Part shown: positions 12,760 through 25,307 of the stretch, piece after piece
Numbering within the stretch: position 1 is the first letter of the stretch
Layout: each line of letters begins with the position of its first letter
Assembly: GCF_029784155.1 (NCBI RefSeq)
Contig: NC_073691.1
Coordinates: forward strand, 26,510,146-26,574,145
DNA length: 64,000 bases
Direction: 5' to 3'
DNA from: Uranotaenia lowii
Lineage: Eukaryota; Arthropoda; Insecta; Diptera; Culicidae
The notes under the pieces: generated by a model
What the model was told of the DNA's origin: nothing
The model's database searches: none
Seen by the model: only the letters and a program-made list of their open reading frames with translations
Translations under genes and position numbers: made by a program

Positions 12760-14560
12760 ATGCAACTTCAATCGAAATACACCACCAGTGTTGGAAGCTG
12801 GAAGAAATACATGTTCATTAAAGAGGTATTTTTGGGTTGATGTTTTCCCTAAAAAATCATTTAAAACTACGCACAATTGTTTTCATACTAATTGGGATGT
12901 GTGATAAGACCGTTTCTATCAACTTAAGCTTCGAAATAAGTTGGAGAATATAAGTGATTCGACTAACTGAAAGTCATATCCCAGTATAAAAAAAGGCAAA
13001 AATCGCTCTTTGGGAACCAGGAATCGAAGGTACATAGGTATTCGTGCAAACAGCATTTGCATTGCAGTCTGCCGAGCAAATACCATATATAAAATACATA
13101 ATTAATTGAGTTTTGTAATCGTTTTCTATTGCTTGGGAATCATATACTCAGTTTAAATTTTTTGGATTTTTTCTAATTTTTTTCTTGGAAAGAGAAGTTC
13201 AGGAAAATATCGTTTTCTTTCCAAATATTTCTTAAAATTTTACATGTGAGTCGAATTAAAAAAATGTTTTAGCAAAGTTTACATTCTATCATCTATTTGG
13301 CGTGTCAAACCACTGTGCAACGTCCCGGGCATTCGAGATAGCTCTTGCCAGAAGCTCATAATCTCCCTGACAAATTTAAAAGGGCAAAATTTTAAAATAC
13401 CATTCAAGGAATTTTTCAATTTGTTGCTTTATGAAGCCAAACTCCACAATATGAAGATAGTTGTTTGGTAGAGAAAATAACCCTATGTATCGCAATCGCA
13501 AGTCTCCTTGAGTATTCTACTATCAACTTATGGTCTATAAAAACTCAAAAGGAATAATTTAAACAATGATTTATAAATGACAACACATCATGATGCACAG
13601 AACCATAGAAATGTCGTCAATGAATCTGTCGTTTGGCTTAGCATTTCTGAATTTGTCCAGTTAGCACTCAAGTCAGGAAATTCTCAAAAAAAAAAAAAAC
13701 TGAGAAAATCTAAGCAATTTTTCCAGTATTTGGAAAAATCTAATCGATGAGAACAGTTCAAAATAAGATATTTCAATTCAATTTTACAATACCACTTTCA
13801 CAACAACCACGTTCAGGTCGTTTTTTTTTCAACAATTCGTTTATTTGACAGGGCTCAAACCTTTCAGTATTTCTAAATACCGTTCAAGTCGTATTTGATT
13901 TTTATTTTGATGGAATTGTTTAAAAAAACTTCGCAAAAATGATGAACTGTGAAATCTCTTTAAAAAATTTCAAGGAATGTGAATCAATCGGGGAGCCAGA
14001 TACGGATTTTTTACCTCAATATTCTGGCAGCTGGACCACACCAACTTTTTTTTAAACTCTACGTTCAAAACCTGGGCTAGTCTAGATAAGCCCATGTCAT
14101 CTGAAATACTTTTCCTAGATTGGTTGGCTTTATTCATTTTTTATCAGTCCTTCATAAGTAACTTACTGTATACGTATTGGAGAAATTTTTTGAAGTGTTC
14201 AGTTTAAAAAGTTTGCTTACAAAATATGTTAGTTAAGATTTCATCAAAGGGATTTAATCATAAAAAAGAGAAAGTTCAAACCATTCGCGGACATAATTCG
14301 TTTCTAAATCGGTCCCCCTGATGAAGGCTTGGTTGGCATTCATAAACCAATGATTCTTGTTCAAACACAACTGACACCTGAGGTGTTTATAATCATCACT
14401 CTATTTAAATGAGTAAAAAGTTTAAAGTTTTAAAAATTAAAAAAAAAATTGCGGAAATTGTGGACTTCCGACTTTTTTAAATGAAAGCTTATTTTGTGCT
14501 TCCCTTCCAATCAAATTTCATCAATGTTTTCAAAAGCCTTTTTGTTGTATGAGTGAAGCC
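12760..14560. other. AT-rich intergenic DNA, nothing recognised
   Basis: No frame, terminus or repeat was identified. A CCTGATGAAGGC sequence at 14321 was checked as a hammerhead core and lacks the GAAA element. Confidence 0.35.
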
Positions 14561-14761
14561 CGGTGTTCCATCGTCGCATAGAACTTTGCGCTCAGCTGAC
14601 GTCATTCTGTCAGTGGCCTTATATTCAGAACTGCCAACGATTCTGTTAACTGTCAATTGAGCATTGCTGGTAAAGATCTATTGCACATCGCTGGCGGCCA
14701 AGAATCGGATCATCGAAACGGCAAACAATTGGTACGGCGGCCAAGTAATTGGAGCACCGCA
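14560..14761 (+). other. Exon-like block with CRE and donor site
   Basis: A GC-richer stretch contains TGACGTCA (14598-14605), an initiator-like TGTCAGTGG, a 52-codon open frame without ATG, and a good donor CCGCA|GTGAGT at 14761/14762. It may be a 5' UTR exon with its promoter or a piece of an LTR. Nothing downstream could be matched to it. Confidence 0.3.
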
Positions 14762-14995
14762 GTGAGTATTTTGCATGCATTTTACTCACATTATTGAAAG
14801 TTCCATAGAGAAAACATATTTTTGTTGAACTCTAAGCAAGTTAGCAAGTAAATTCTTCAATGGATGTTCTATGGTGCACTCAACAAGAAGGTTGGAATGT
14901 TGGAAAAAAGGGAAAACCATGCCTTAGGTGCCAAGGTCGGGTACATTTACCCTATTACTTTTTTGAATTTATACAAAATCAGACTTCTCAAATTT

Positions 14996-15045
14996 TTAAA
15001 ATGGCACTCCCCCCCCCCCTCTCCCCCCCCCCAACCCCCCTTAAA
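14996..15045. repeat. Poly-C tract ending at TTAA
   Basis: The stretch of three C-runs separated by CT and AA and ending CCCCCCTTAA could be the right end of a TTAA/poly-G element like that at 55956, but no left partner is visible. Confidence 0.4.
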
Positions 15046-15194
15046 AATACGGCCTTGGAGATATGTTTCTACAATTGTTATGGATCCTTCCGCCTTGTAG
15101 TGTGACAAGAGGAGGAAATGCCAGCCATAAAACACACATCAAGTTAACTAGCTGTTGAAAGTTTCATAATGGTTGCATTCAGGCATATTATATA

Positions 15195-17346
15195 GGGTAA
15201 ATGAGCCTAATTTCGCTATATTTTGTCAGAGGTTTTTAAATTTGATATTATTGCGCCGAATCTTTAATATTTAGATATATAATTTTTTGGTAACTAAATT
15301 CCAAATTTTTTTCTGAACTCTATTTTGGTTTGAAATAATCATTTCAAGCCTTAATTTACGAAAAATATCATGTTTTATAAAGTTTGTCGATGTTCCTAAT
15401 ATGGCACTAATTGTTCCTAATGTTAACATATGGGTGTTCCTAATGTTAACATATGAGGAAAAATGTATCCGCGTACCCAAATATTACACTTTTTGTTCCT
15501 GATTTTGCATATGGGTCTGCTTTTTTTAATACTTTAAAAAGAAAAATCTTAAAACTCACCTTTTTATAAATATAACAACGTTTTTGGAATATGAATAAGG
15601 AAATAAGAACTTTTTAAATCGTACACAATATTCCTTTACGCTAGTTTTGAAGAAAATAGTGAATCTTGAGCTCATTTAAATTTAAACTTTACCTTTTCTA
15701 ATGGATACATTTATTATATTTCAAAAAGTAGAAAATTCATTGTAATGGATACAAATAAATTCACTTAAACAGAGCATCATGCAACAGCATTGTTAGATGC
15801 AACATTTGGGTACCACAACACTTATTTAACTTTTATTTTAATATAACTGATTAAAATTATCATTAAATGATAAAAAAAAAACGATGATGCCATAGTTTCT
15901 CACATCGTGAGAGAGTTTTATGAAGTTTTTGAATCTCATAGAAAATTCGAAACTTCGAAATTTTTACATTTTTGATGCCCTAAAAACTTTACACAATGGG
16001 ACGGATCGATTTAGTGATATTACCTACAAACTTTATATGGAACTTATTATCCTACATCAACACTGTTGGTGTATGAATCTTTTTCGAACAATCATTTAAT
16101 TTTTAAAATAAATATTTTTAAAATTCCGTTACCAGTCTGGGCTAAAATGCATCGACATGCAAATCAATGATTCAAAGTTAAAATCTAGAATAGAATATGA
16201 TGTAAAATTTTTGTAGTATTATTTATCCCCAAATGCATCAGCACCCTTCTGCTTTCTTTTAAAAGAAAAAATATAAACTTTAATTCTAACAAAATCTTAA
16301 ATAACTGCAGATCGTGCTTTGTGCGTAACGACATCAAAATATGTCAAAAGCTTTTCAAAATTTTTTGTTTGATTTTTTATTAAGAACAAAGGTTTTTGCA
16401 ACTTAGATACCCCTTTTTCTTAGGGTGAAAATCGCATGTTATGTAAATTTAAAAATAACTGGTGAAACCATTTTTTTTCTGACTACGTTAATTTGATGTC
16501 CCATTAACCTTAAAACTTTTGATGTACAAACGGTAGGATTATCAGTGGACATTAGGATTTAAGAAGCAATTGAAGTTGAAAAGTGTTGCATGATGTCCCA
16601 AAAGACGGTATACAACGTATTTTATTGAGATTTTTTTTTAAATTTCTCCTTTCGATTCTGTTCTCGTTAAGAAGCTCTCTGTAACTTGATGGTTTCCTTC
16701 TCTGTCGCGAAAGGTGCGTACCTTACAACCTAACGAAAATATTTTTTCAACATTTTAAGCTTTGAGATATACTGAAGTAAAAAAAAATCATGTTTTATTA
16801 GCTCAAAACAGTTTATTTTAACAGATCGTTGAAAATTATGTTGAAACACAATTCTTTCAATCAAATTTATTTCAAATACATTCTATGACTTTGATATAGT
16901 TTGCAAAACTTTGACTATGTCCATAATTAGGAACACATTGAAAATAGTGTTCCTAATTGTGGACATATGCTTTTTTTAGTTTTTACACGAACAAAACATC
17001 GTTCTAACATACTTATTACCTAAATCATGATAAAAAACAATCCGACAAAAAATTTCAAAAAAAATCGGTTGACATATTCAGCTTTAATCTTCTATTTCTA
17101 AACATGTGTTTTTTAAGAAATTTGCTAACAATTCCATTCAATTTGGACATACTTGGAAGCAATCCGGATTATACGAAAAATCTTGTGAATTACAAAGCTA
17201 ATTTGTTTGTAAAATGAAAGTTCAAATGATCCTTTACACTATCATTTTTTTGATAATTGTGATAAGTGAAAAATAACGTCAAAAACAGGCAAAATCGAAC
17301 AGTATGTTAACATTAGGGACACATGCCACATTAGGAACACTTACCC
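15195..17346. mobile_element. TA-flanked inverted-repeat element, 2.15 kb, GTTCCTAAT phrase
   Basis: The left end GGGTAAATGAGCCTAATTTC and the right end, read inward, GGGTAAGTGTTCCTAATGTG are inverted repeats, with TA outside each. The phrase GTTCCTAATGTTAACATATG is reiterated at about 15412 and 15434, GTTCCTAATTGTGG at 16951, and the inverse near 16925 and 17310-17340. There is no coding frame. Confidence 0.68.
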
Positions 17347-17781
17347 TACAGCTAATTTTGTAACTGTTTTATTATTATAATGTGAAATGCTTAGATTCTT
17401 GATTCAAACATTTGTTTTCAGATAGTTCTTAAAACGCTAATACAGCTTTTATTAAATGTTCTGTTTAAGTTATTTATAAAGAGTTCTGAATGCTCTGTTA
17501 AAACTCCAATAAAACATAAACTTAGTAGTTTGTCCAAAGCTTCTCTTGCATGATTTATAAATGCTTGATTTTAAAACCGTTATAAAACTAGGTGACAGTT
17601 CTCGATCAAGATGTTAAAACAGGACACGCTCAGGCTAGATTGCACATTTTTAAATTGGAAATCCCATATTTACGCATTTATGGTATCGTACGTGTTGTTT
17701 TTGGGTTTAAAAAAAATAATTAAAGTCTTTCAAATACTTAAAATTATTGGAAGAGGGATAAATATCTCTACAATATGAGTA

Positions 17782-18703
17782 GGGGAGAGGCGGGCTATAT
17801 GCGCATATTAAGGAAAGCACTCATTTTCTCCCATATTCCAATAGATAGGAGTCTGAAAACTATATACACATAAGCGGACATCTGTTTTATATACGTTAGA
17901 GCAATTTTTCTGTTAAAATCTCTTACAGTTTTTGTGAAAATAATTTTATAATAAAAGAAGTCAAAATAGCCGATTTCCGAAACTGGCGGGCTAAATGCGC
18001 ATATTTATGTTTTAAGCTAGATTTCATTAACATTTGCAATATTTTGATATTATTTAATTGAAAATGGTAGACACGGGTGTTAGGCATCCGTCAAGGCTGA
18101 AATTTTGATGAAATTTTTTTCATCATTAGTTTTTTTGCATGAAACATAGTCAAGTATGCCATATGGCCATATTTCAAAGAAATATTTTGTTTATATCGCA
18201 TTTTTATCAGATTATTATGAATATCTTCTTTTTTCGCTGTAAGGTCGTGATTTGTGCGTAGATTTAATGTTTAAATGATAGGGAGTAAAAAATTTATAAG
18301 AATAATCTATTTTTCTTGATATAGGCATTTAACCTGCCTTGATATTGGCATTCAGAACCTGTCTCTTATTCCAGTATCTTATCATTTACAACTTTGCTAA
18401 AAGCTTCAATTTGTTGAATTTCCGATTCCAAGATGAATAAGAAAGAAAAACCATTAAAATTTTTGTTCACAGAATCTGTACGCACGATAATTTAAGTTCA
18501 ATATATTATAACAAAACTGACAAAAATCTTGTTGGAATTTTTAAATTTTTTCGACTTTATATAACAATTGAATTTTTCATGCCATGTGATAAAAGCGTAT
18601 TACCCTCAAACTGCACTGATTAGATATGATAAATCTCCAGCCATATCGTCAATCGGCTGTATGCGCATATTACCCAACATGCGCATTTAGGAACACTTCC
18701 CCC
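17782..18703. mobile_element. TA-flanked inverted-repeat element, 0.92 kb, ATGCGCATAT phrase
   Basis: The left terminus GGGGAGAGGCGGGCTATATG is opposed by GGGGGAAGTGTTCCTAAATG (read inward from 18703), with TA outside both ends. The palindromic word ATGCGCAT(AT) occurs near the left end, again at 17996 after GGCGGGCTAA, and twice near the right end (18661, 18679). It is non-coding and AT-rich. Confidence 0.62.
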
Positions 18704-18729
18704 TATTGAGTGAAAAGGCTCAAATAGTT

Positions 18730-19085
18730 GAAGGAAAAATGTGTTGCTTGTCACCATTTTTGATCCAAAATGGCGGCTTCCGACTCTCTTATAAAAGCTG
18801 TAAATAACTGAAAGTTTCATGAAACATCCTTAATATGGATACTAGGTGAATGAGCTTAGCGAGTATAAGCCAAATTTTGGTGTCTAACGCCATCTTAAAA
18901 TCCAAGATGGTGGCATCCACTCAACTTGAAAATGCTGTAAATGACTGCAAACCGCATAAAACCCCCACAATATGGGTACTAGTTGAAAGGGTAGAAGTTG
19001 AATTTCACAGTCTGAGGCCATCTTGATATCCGATTGACATTAAAAAATGCTATTAATCACTGAAAATCGTACGAAAAGCCCACAA
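18730..19085. repeat. Tandem array, about 130-bp unit, three copies (AAGATGGCGGC family)
   Basis: Units contain CCATCTTGAAATCCAAGATG-like inverted words followed by GGCGGC/GGTGGC and TCCGACT, then TGTAAATAACTGAAA, CATAAAACCCCCACAATATG and TGAAAGGG. They start at about 18753, 18890 and 19018. Related copies lie at 51870-51985 and 57085-57400 in the opposite orientation. Confidence 0.75.
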
Positions 19086-19266
19086 TATCGGAATAAGTGT
19101 AAAGGGTCTAACTAAATCGAATAAATCCAATTTCGCTATCTGACGTTACGGCGCGTCGCACACAGGGGTAAATGCACTTAATAAGCGATCAAAATTATTT
19201 GCGAACAAACGGTAAACGATAGACATTAAATGTCTTTAAATTTTGATGTAGTCACAACATTTTCGT

Positions 19267-19457
19267 GGGCTTGTGATATAGCTCAGTTGGCAAGTCTGTT
19301 GTCTCCTGAGCCGATGTCCGCGAGTTCGAGCCCAAGAGCAAACATCGAACACAGTTGTACCGGATAAGTTTTTCAATAACGATCCGCCAACTGCACCGTT
19401 GATAAAGTCGCGAATGCCATAAAGATGGTAAAACGACTATAATCAAAACAAAAAAAA
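19267..19457 (+). mobile_element. tRNA-derived SINE, full length, 13-bp target-site duplication
   Basis: The 191-bp element has a tRNA-like head with a pol III A box (TAGCTCAGTTGG, 19279-19290) and B box (AGTTCGAGCCC, 19323-19333). A unique body follows, then a 3' segment GTCGCGAATGCCATAAAGAT followed by GGTAAAACGACTATAATC and an A-rich tail. The direct repeat ACAACATTTTCGT flanks it (19254-19266 and 19458-19470). The GTCG...CGAC 3' segment can form a small stem, presumably the part recognised by a partner LINE. It is not a functional tRNA gene. Confidence 0.9.
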
Positions 19458-19871
19458 ACAACATTTTCGTATTTTTTGATAATCTAGCGAATTCTTGAAA
19501 GAAAAGAGTGATTTTTCCACCTGGAAGGTAAACGAAAAAAATATTTCCTCAAATAATTAGTTTAGAGACTTGATGTCTTCACAAGAGTTGTTAATCTTAT
19601 TATTTTAGGAAGTTTTGTTGAAGAGACCATCATGATCGCATGGAAATCATCAAAGTTACGAGCATTTTAAAAATAATACAAGTAATTTTTATTTTTTATT
19701 TAGTATCTATTTTAGTATACGATTCACAAACTTGGTATGTTTGAAAGAGTTGTTCAAATTGTTGAAACACACAATTTTGTAGAACATGACAAATACATAT
19801 TTGAACTAAGAAAATATAGTAGTAGTAGTAAATTTAACATTAGTTTGGGATAGATTTTTAGCAAACTAGTA

Positions 19872-20817
19872 CCGTAATCCAGGGTAAAATTGATCACTTT
19901 TTTCAATATATTACGATTATTTTTTCTGTCAAGGGGAATGTGGCATGTTCTATATTTTTAATACCAGTACTGGACTCTTATGAACGTAAAACATGAATGC
20001 GGAAATTTCTTAGACTACTTTAAATTTGATTTAAAAATCGTTTTCGTCTCTGCTCAGAATTTGATGCTTTGGGGGGACATTGATCAGTCTCTATTCTGAC
20101 AGTTTTAACGAAGTTTCTTGATCATAAAGGATATAAAACATCTTCATAATATTAACGCATGCTAATTCATCATTTTAAGCTTGATTTTAAACGTTTTATT
20201 TTAAAAATATTTATAATAGAAAAAATAATTATGATGCTGCCTACATTTATTAGCAAAAATTATAATAATTGCTTAATAGTTTGAGCTTCAAAATACAAAT
20301 GAAATTTTACCTTCACACATTCCCCTAGGCCCTTCCACCATTTCCATTCCTTTTTCATTTTTACTTCAAAGCTATGGATTTGATAGGGTTCCTATCCATT
20401 TGTCAAATACGGGCTTACTCTTGGAAAATGTCCTTATTTTTTAAATATTAAAAATGTATCATTAAATGACTATAAAAATAGCACCAGAACTGTTCATAAA
20501 CAAACAAAAAAAGTTGTTCTTTCACATTAAAAAATCAGTTTGCTTCTAAATGCTTTTTGGTATCATCAGGAGAGCTGTTTTTTGCGAGCCTTGGAAAAAT
20601 AGATATTTTAGGATTTTGAAATAAGATTTTTACCAACAGAAAAAAAACTTTAAAATACAAACAAAATTTTGCCTATTTGAAACTTAATAAATACGCTTTC
20701 ACACGTAAAAAAACAAATTTCAAAAATTCAAACTGGAGACTGAGTTATTGATGATAATGTGGAAAGTTTATTGTTGGTCAAATTTACCCCGGTGATCAAA
20801 ATTACCCTGTTTTACGG
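19872..20817. mobile_element. TA-flanked inverted-repeat element, 0.95 kb, TTGATCAC phrase
   Basis: The left end CCGTAATCCAGGGTAAAATT is matched inward from the right by CCGTAAAACAGGGTAATTTT, each followed by GATCAC, with TA outside. An interior GGGGGGACATTGATCAG repeats the phrase. Related truncated or interrupted copies lie at 37203-37505 and 61186-64000. Confidence 0.78.
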
Positions 20818-20819
20818 TA

Positions 20820-23560
20820 CTCAAAAATGATCTTTTTCCTCCAGAAATACTTAAAATTCGAAGAAAAAACCCTCAGTTTTCACGGTTTTTTAGAAGAAAA
20901 AGCTCATTTGTGAATGCTGGTTTGCAAAAAATGTATCCAAAACTAATATTTAATTTATATATCAATAGAATGCCAATTGCTTGACCAACAAAACTCACTC
21001 GAAAAATTATACGAATCCGGCCTTACTCTTAAGGTTAAAACTTACTGAAAAAGGCATTATTTAGGATATTTTGTAGTTTATCTCCTTTCTAAGTTCAAAT
21101 ATGTATTTTACATGTTACACAAAATTAAGTGTTTCGACAATTTGGACAACTTTTTCAAATAAACCAAGTTTGTAAATCGTTTACTAATACAGATATTAAA
21201 TAAAAACTCAAAATTTCTTGTATTAATTTCAAAATGCTCGTTACTTTGATGATTTTCATGCGATCTTGCTGGTGTCTTCAACAAAATTCTTAGTACTCAA
21301 GCAACCAAAAGTCACAGATTTACTTGAATAAAGGCTTTGAAAGTTACATATTGGCTGACAAAGACAATCAGATGCCCAATTCCCTTGAGTGAACTTTATG
21401 TACTCATTAATGAACTTGAAAGTTGCATAAGTGATTTATATGTACGTTGTAAGGGACTTAAGTAAAAAAGTTTTTAAGGCACAAAAGTTCTAAAAACGGG
21501 ATTTACTAAGTCACAAAAAGTGCATTAAGATACTTTCTTCTCAAAATCATATCACCACTTCGAGTTTAGTTTCAGTTAGATCAACATCTAGACGTGGTAT
21601 TGTGGTAATGTGTTCGATTGTCACCACAAAGGTCAGGGGTTTGATCTCCAAGCCGGGCAAGGTTTTTATTTTTAATAAGTAATTTGAAACTTAAGTGACC
21701 ATTCTGATGCAATCTAGGTAGGAAACTTAGGAAAGAAGCAATTGAGCAGCAAATTTAACAAATCTCGGCAAACCGCAATTTGTTGAGTTTGGAATCCGGC
21801 GCGTGGCATCATTTACTGAAGAAAGTAGATAATCAAGAGAAGGTGATGTGAACCGATGTCAAGGGTGCAATACAGATAGAGGGAGATTTTTTTTGCACAT
21901 TTTATGATTTTTGGAAAGCAGAATTAAAAGGCCGCTGGAAGCTGAATAGAAGATCAATTAGAATTGTTTTGGAACTTGAAAGTATCAATAAGAACTTAAA
22001 TGCTGCATAGAAAGTACTTCTTATCAATGATAGGACTGAGTATGCTTCTTTGTACCTGTTTTATGAGACTTGGGCGACGCTAAAAGCTCGTATTGTGAAT
22101 AGAAAATCGCCTTTGAATATGCAACGCGAAACTTTTAGATTTGTATGGAATTGGTTTTTCAGAGAAATTTCATTACCTACAGATTTTACGTTCGCCAAGA
22201 CTTCATTGATCGTACGACGGCTGGTGGTTGAATAATCTAGAGTACACACATTGTAATTCCACAAGAATTAATCACGCCCGCCCCCGCAAGCACAAAATAA
22301 CAACTTACTCAATCCAATTTTCCAGTAACAGCTAGCAGGGAAATTTACTATCATTTTCCTGTCGATAGTGAACGAACAAGTAGGTAGAAGGTAAATCAGT
22401 CAGTTCTGCAACCTGCATCCAATGACAATCCGATGATGATAATACTTACAGCCATTTTCTCACGTTCATTTGCTTATGTCACCTGTTCCAAGTCTGTGTT
22501 GTGTGCCGAGAAGAAAATCGCCTTACTGACCTGCTGAAAGTAGAAACAAAAACCTGAAAACACAAGGTAAATATAGATATGCGAACAAATCCAAAATGTA
22601 CCATGACGGAAACCTCGACGTCAACTTCTGACTTACTAACTTACTTACAAACCCTCTGAAGTAGGTAAGAAGGGAGGTACGTTACTCACCTGACGAAATT
22701 GATTCGAAAAGCCCCTCGCCAAGAAATTGTTTTCCCTGCTGGAAGAGGGTTGATATCATATCGTAAATTAGTTGCTGCAACCAACGATTTCCGCGTTTTC
22801 GTCAACTTTCGTTGCTGAGACCGTTTCGAACTTTGTCTGTCCCTCTGATATTTTGAAACTCTACAATTCGAAACCTAACAAAAAAAACTAAAAAACTATC
22901 CGAAAGGGAGGAAAAATCCACAACGATTTTCCCACATCAGAACAAATCCGAATGGACCGGGACAGAACAGAAGTGGCTGAAATTGTTTGGAAATAAAATT
23001 AAAGCGTACGTTGGACTGCCACCCACAAACTTGCAACCCCAAGCCCCAGAGGATGAGTTTTGTCGTAAGTTGAAAGTTATTTGACTGGTTGCAGTTTATA
23101 ATTTCAGCATACACATAGTTTGTTTTTTTTTATTCAATCTGTTGCCTTCTATTTCTTTCTCCCAAACGGAAGGGGGGATGCAAATTTTCAAATAATTCTG
23201 TCTAACTTTCGGAATCCAACAAAAAACGAACTATTCCATTGTGGCTGGTTTCAGGATTTTTTGCCGTCATTCCGTTTCTGTTGGGTTGTGGTTAATTTAC
23301 ATCCGTACTTTCTAGCAGGGAAAACCTCCCCCTTTGAGAAAACACCTGTTGAGTTATTTTTTCAGAATTTAACTTTTTATTGTTTCAATTCGGTTTTGGT
23401 TTTCGTTTGTTGTTAAGTCTTATCAATCAACATTAGGGGTTCTACGCGCTCTCTTCTTGGTGACGCTTGGCTTGGTGGTTGCCCTCGTTTATTTGGCTTT
23501 ATTATTTTTTGGCTTATTTCTTCCGATCAAATCAGTTTGCTTGAAAAAGTTGATTGGTGA
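20820..23560. other. Intergenic DNA with a single-copy-looking stretch
   Basis: The part 20820-22260 is AT-rich except for the tRNA-like remnant at 21590. From 22260 to 23560 the sequence is more balanced, without repeats or convincing frames, like the islands at 8.3 and 57.8 kb. Confidence 0.35.
21590..21665 (+). repeat. Degenerate tRNA-like sequence (SINE head or tRNA pseudogene)
   Basis: GTGGTATTGTGGTAATGTG resembles an A box, TGTCACCACAAAGGTC a Val-like anticodon arm and GGGGTTTGATCTCC a decayed B box, ending GCCGGGC. The acceptor stem does not pair convincingly, so this is a remnant. Confidence 0.4.
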
Positions 23561-23974
23561 GACCTTTGTTTAACCTTAACCCATATATTCATAAATTTTG
23601 GAGATCTTTTCTTGGTTTTTGGTGATAATTTTAAGAAAATTGATTATGGATTCTACTTGAGCAGTTCATCCATCGATATTACTTTTGACGAATCCACGAA
23701 AAAAGAATCACACACGACAAAAAAAAAACCCTTTTATCATTATTAAAAAGTTCCATTTTTGTTAAAGAATGAGAAAGGAATTTATGAACGCGTTGTAAAG
23801 ATTAATTCCTCAAAACAAAAGCTGCATAAGATGTATAACAATCCAGAATTTATCCACCATATTAGCAGAATCCTAACCAAAACCTCGAATTGATAAACAT
23901 TATTTATGATTTTGAGGTCGAATTACAAAAAAAAATTTATCTTGATTTTCGAATAAACTTGCAAACTTCCACCT

Positions 23975-24100
23975 GCCCGGGGCAGATAAATCCGGGCAAC
24001 TTTATATAAAAACCTGGGAAAATACGGGCATTCAATTTCAAAATATACGATCAAATATCCGGGAAATACCCGAGCTATATCCGGGCAAGTTCAGTCAAAA
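23975..24100. repeat. hAT-type MITE family fragment
   Basis: A short degenerate stretch has four CCGGG(C/A)AA words, in the style of the 24819-25307 family but in the opposite orientation to its right half. No termini are recognisable. Confidence 0.45.
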
Positions 24101-24132
24101 CCCTGAAAGTAATCAACAAAAATCGAAACTTT

Positions 24133-24371
24133 CAAAACTGTGCGGTACTCTGAAACTCTAACTAGGTGAATTCAGTGGTAGTAAGTGAAACTGCATGTAG
24201 GTTGAAAGTATGTTGGTGCCTTAAAAAAATTCCATCGTACATGGCGTCCGTCAAAAATTGGTGAAAGAAGATTCAATATAGCAACATGTAAATTTTTGGT
24301 TGACCAGAGTTGGTATTCTTTTATGAATGCTTCGTATGAGAAAGAGGTGGGGCTTAAAAATAAAAGTATTA
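24133..24371 (+). repeat. Dispersed repeat X, copy 1
   Basis: The sequence shares long near-identical stretches with 59246-59486: TGCGGTACTCTGAAACTCTA, GTAAGTGAAACTGC, TTGGTGCCTTAAAAAA, GTACATGGCG, ATTGGT and TATGAGAAAG. It has no coding frame, no clear pol III boxes and no termini I can identify. Confidence 0.8.
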
Positions 24372-24584
24372 AGCAGAAACGTAAAAAGAACCGCCTCAGA
24401 GGCAGGCGCGGTCCTACGGGGAGGGGGGGGGGGGGGGTGATCGGGGTGATTATTATATTTTAGGCCTCCAAAAAACCTTTCAAGATAATTTTTGCATAAT
24501 GTGATCAACACATATCGTTCAGAAAGCATAATTATAAAAAAAATACAAATCAATTTGATCTTTGTATTAATGACTTGCCATGGA

Positions 24585-24720
24585 AAAAGGAATAAACCCT
24601 GGCCAAATCCAGGCTTTTATCAATCAAATCAATGCATCCTGGACGGGAGAGACTGTTTCCAAATTTTGTATTAAATATCCGGGTGAGCCCGGACCCAACC
24701 GAGTAATCCTGCAACATTAC
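24585..24720. repeat. hAT-type MITE family fragment
   Basis: The stretch has words such as CCTGGCCAAATCCAGGC, ATCCGGGTGAGCCCGG and CCTGCAACATTAC, a degraded copy of the same family about 100 bp upstream of the intact copy. Confidence 0.45.
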
Positions 24721-24818
24721 TCTAAATGATGTTTTTTCGAAAACAAAGTCATGTGTTTAACTTTCACTTTTTCTCTTGAATTTTTCTTCAGAAATTTCTT
24801 GACTTTGACCAGATAAGC

Positions 24819-25307
24819 TAAGGTTGCCAGATTACCCGGTTTTATCCGGGTTTGCTCGGTTATTTTATACACAATTTGAGAACAGTCCGGTCCGGCCCGG
24901 TTGTCCAGATTTCATTGGAAAATGCCCGGATGTTGCCCGGCTTAATTCACTTTATTTGGCAAATAAAACAAAAAGAAACAAATAGTGTTGTAAAAGTTGA
25001 TAATTTATGCCTCCAAAACGAAATTTTTGAGCAAGTTTTATAAAAAATAATTATGAAAGGTTTTTTTGGAAGCCTGTAATACGATTTAAAATCTGTCGAT
25101 GTACTTTGATGAAAAAGCTTTCTTTCAAAATTTTTTTTCTTGATATTTGTTGAATAATTTTTGGGTTTTGACAAAATTTGCCCGGATATTGCCCGGATTT
25201 CAGTCGTCAATTTTGAAATCTAATGCCCGGATTTTGCCAGGTTTTTATCAAAAATTGCCCGGATTTGTCCGGCCCGGATTGGTACTGAAAAAATTCTGGC
25301 AACCTTA
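24819..25307. mobile_element. hAT-type MITE, complete, with 8-bp target-site duplication
   Basis: The 489-bp element begins TAAGGTTGCCAGA and ends TCTGGCAACCTTA, a perfect 13-bp terminal inverted repeat that fits the hAT pattern YARNG. It is flanked on both sides by AGATAAGC (24811-24818 and 25308-25315), a perfect 8-bp duplication as hAT transposases make. The interior is rich in CCCGGAT and CCGGGC words and has no coding capacity. It sits inside an older, degenerate copy of the same family (about 24780-25445). Confidence 0.88.

Noticed and set aside
10007..12761. TCCTTTTCTTGGC on both sides of the LINE as its target-site duplication
   Set aside because: The left copy is 380 bp from the LINE start and the right one about 10 bp from its end; it fits better as the internal phrase of the older element the LINE entered.
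14321..14365. CCTGATGAAGGC as a hammerhead ribozyme core
   Set aside because: There is no GAAA segment at the required place after the possible stem.
19267..19340. Functional tRNA gene
   Set aside because: The boxes are present but the sequence continues into a SINE body with A-rich tail and target duplications, and the acceptor stem does not close.
24414..24440. Poly-G tract as the end of a TTAA element
   Set aside because: No flanking TTAA or matching inverted end was found, so it is treated as a simple repeat.
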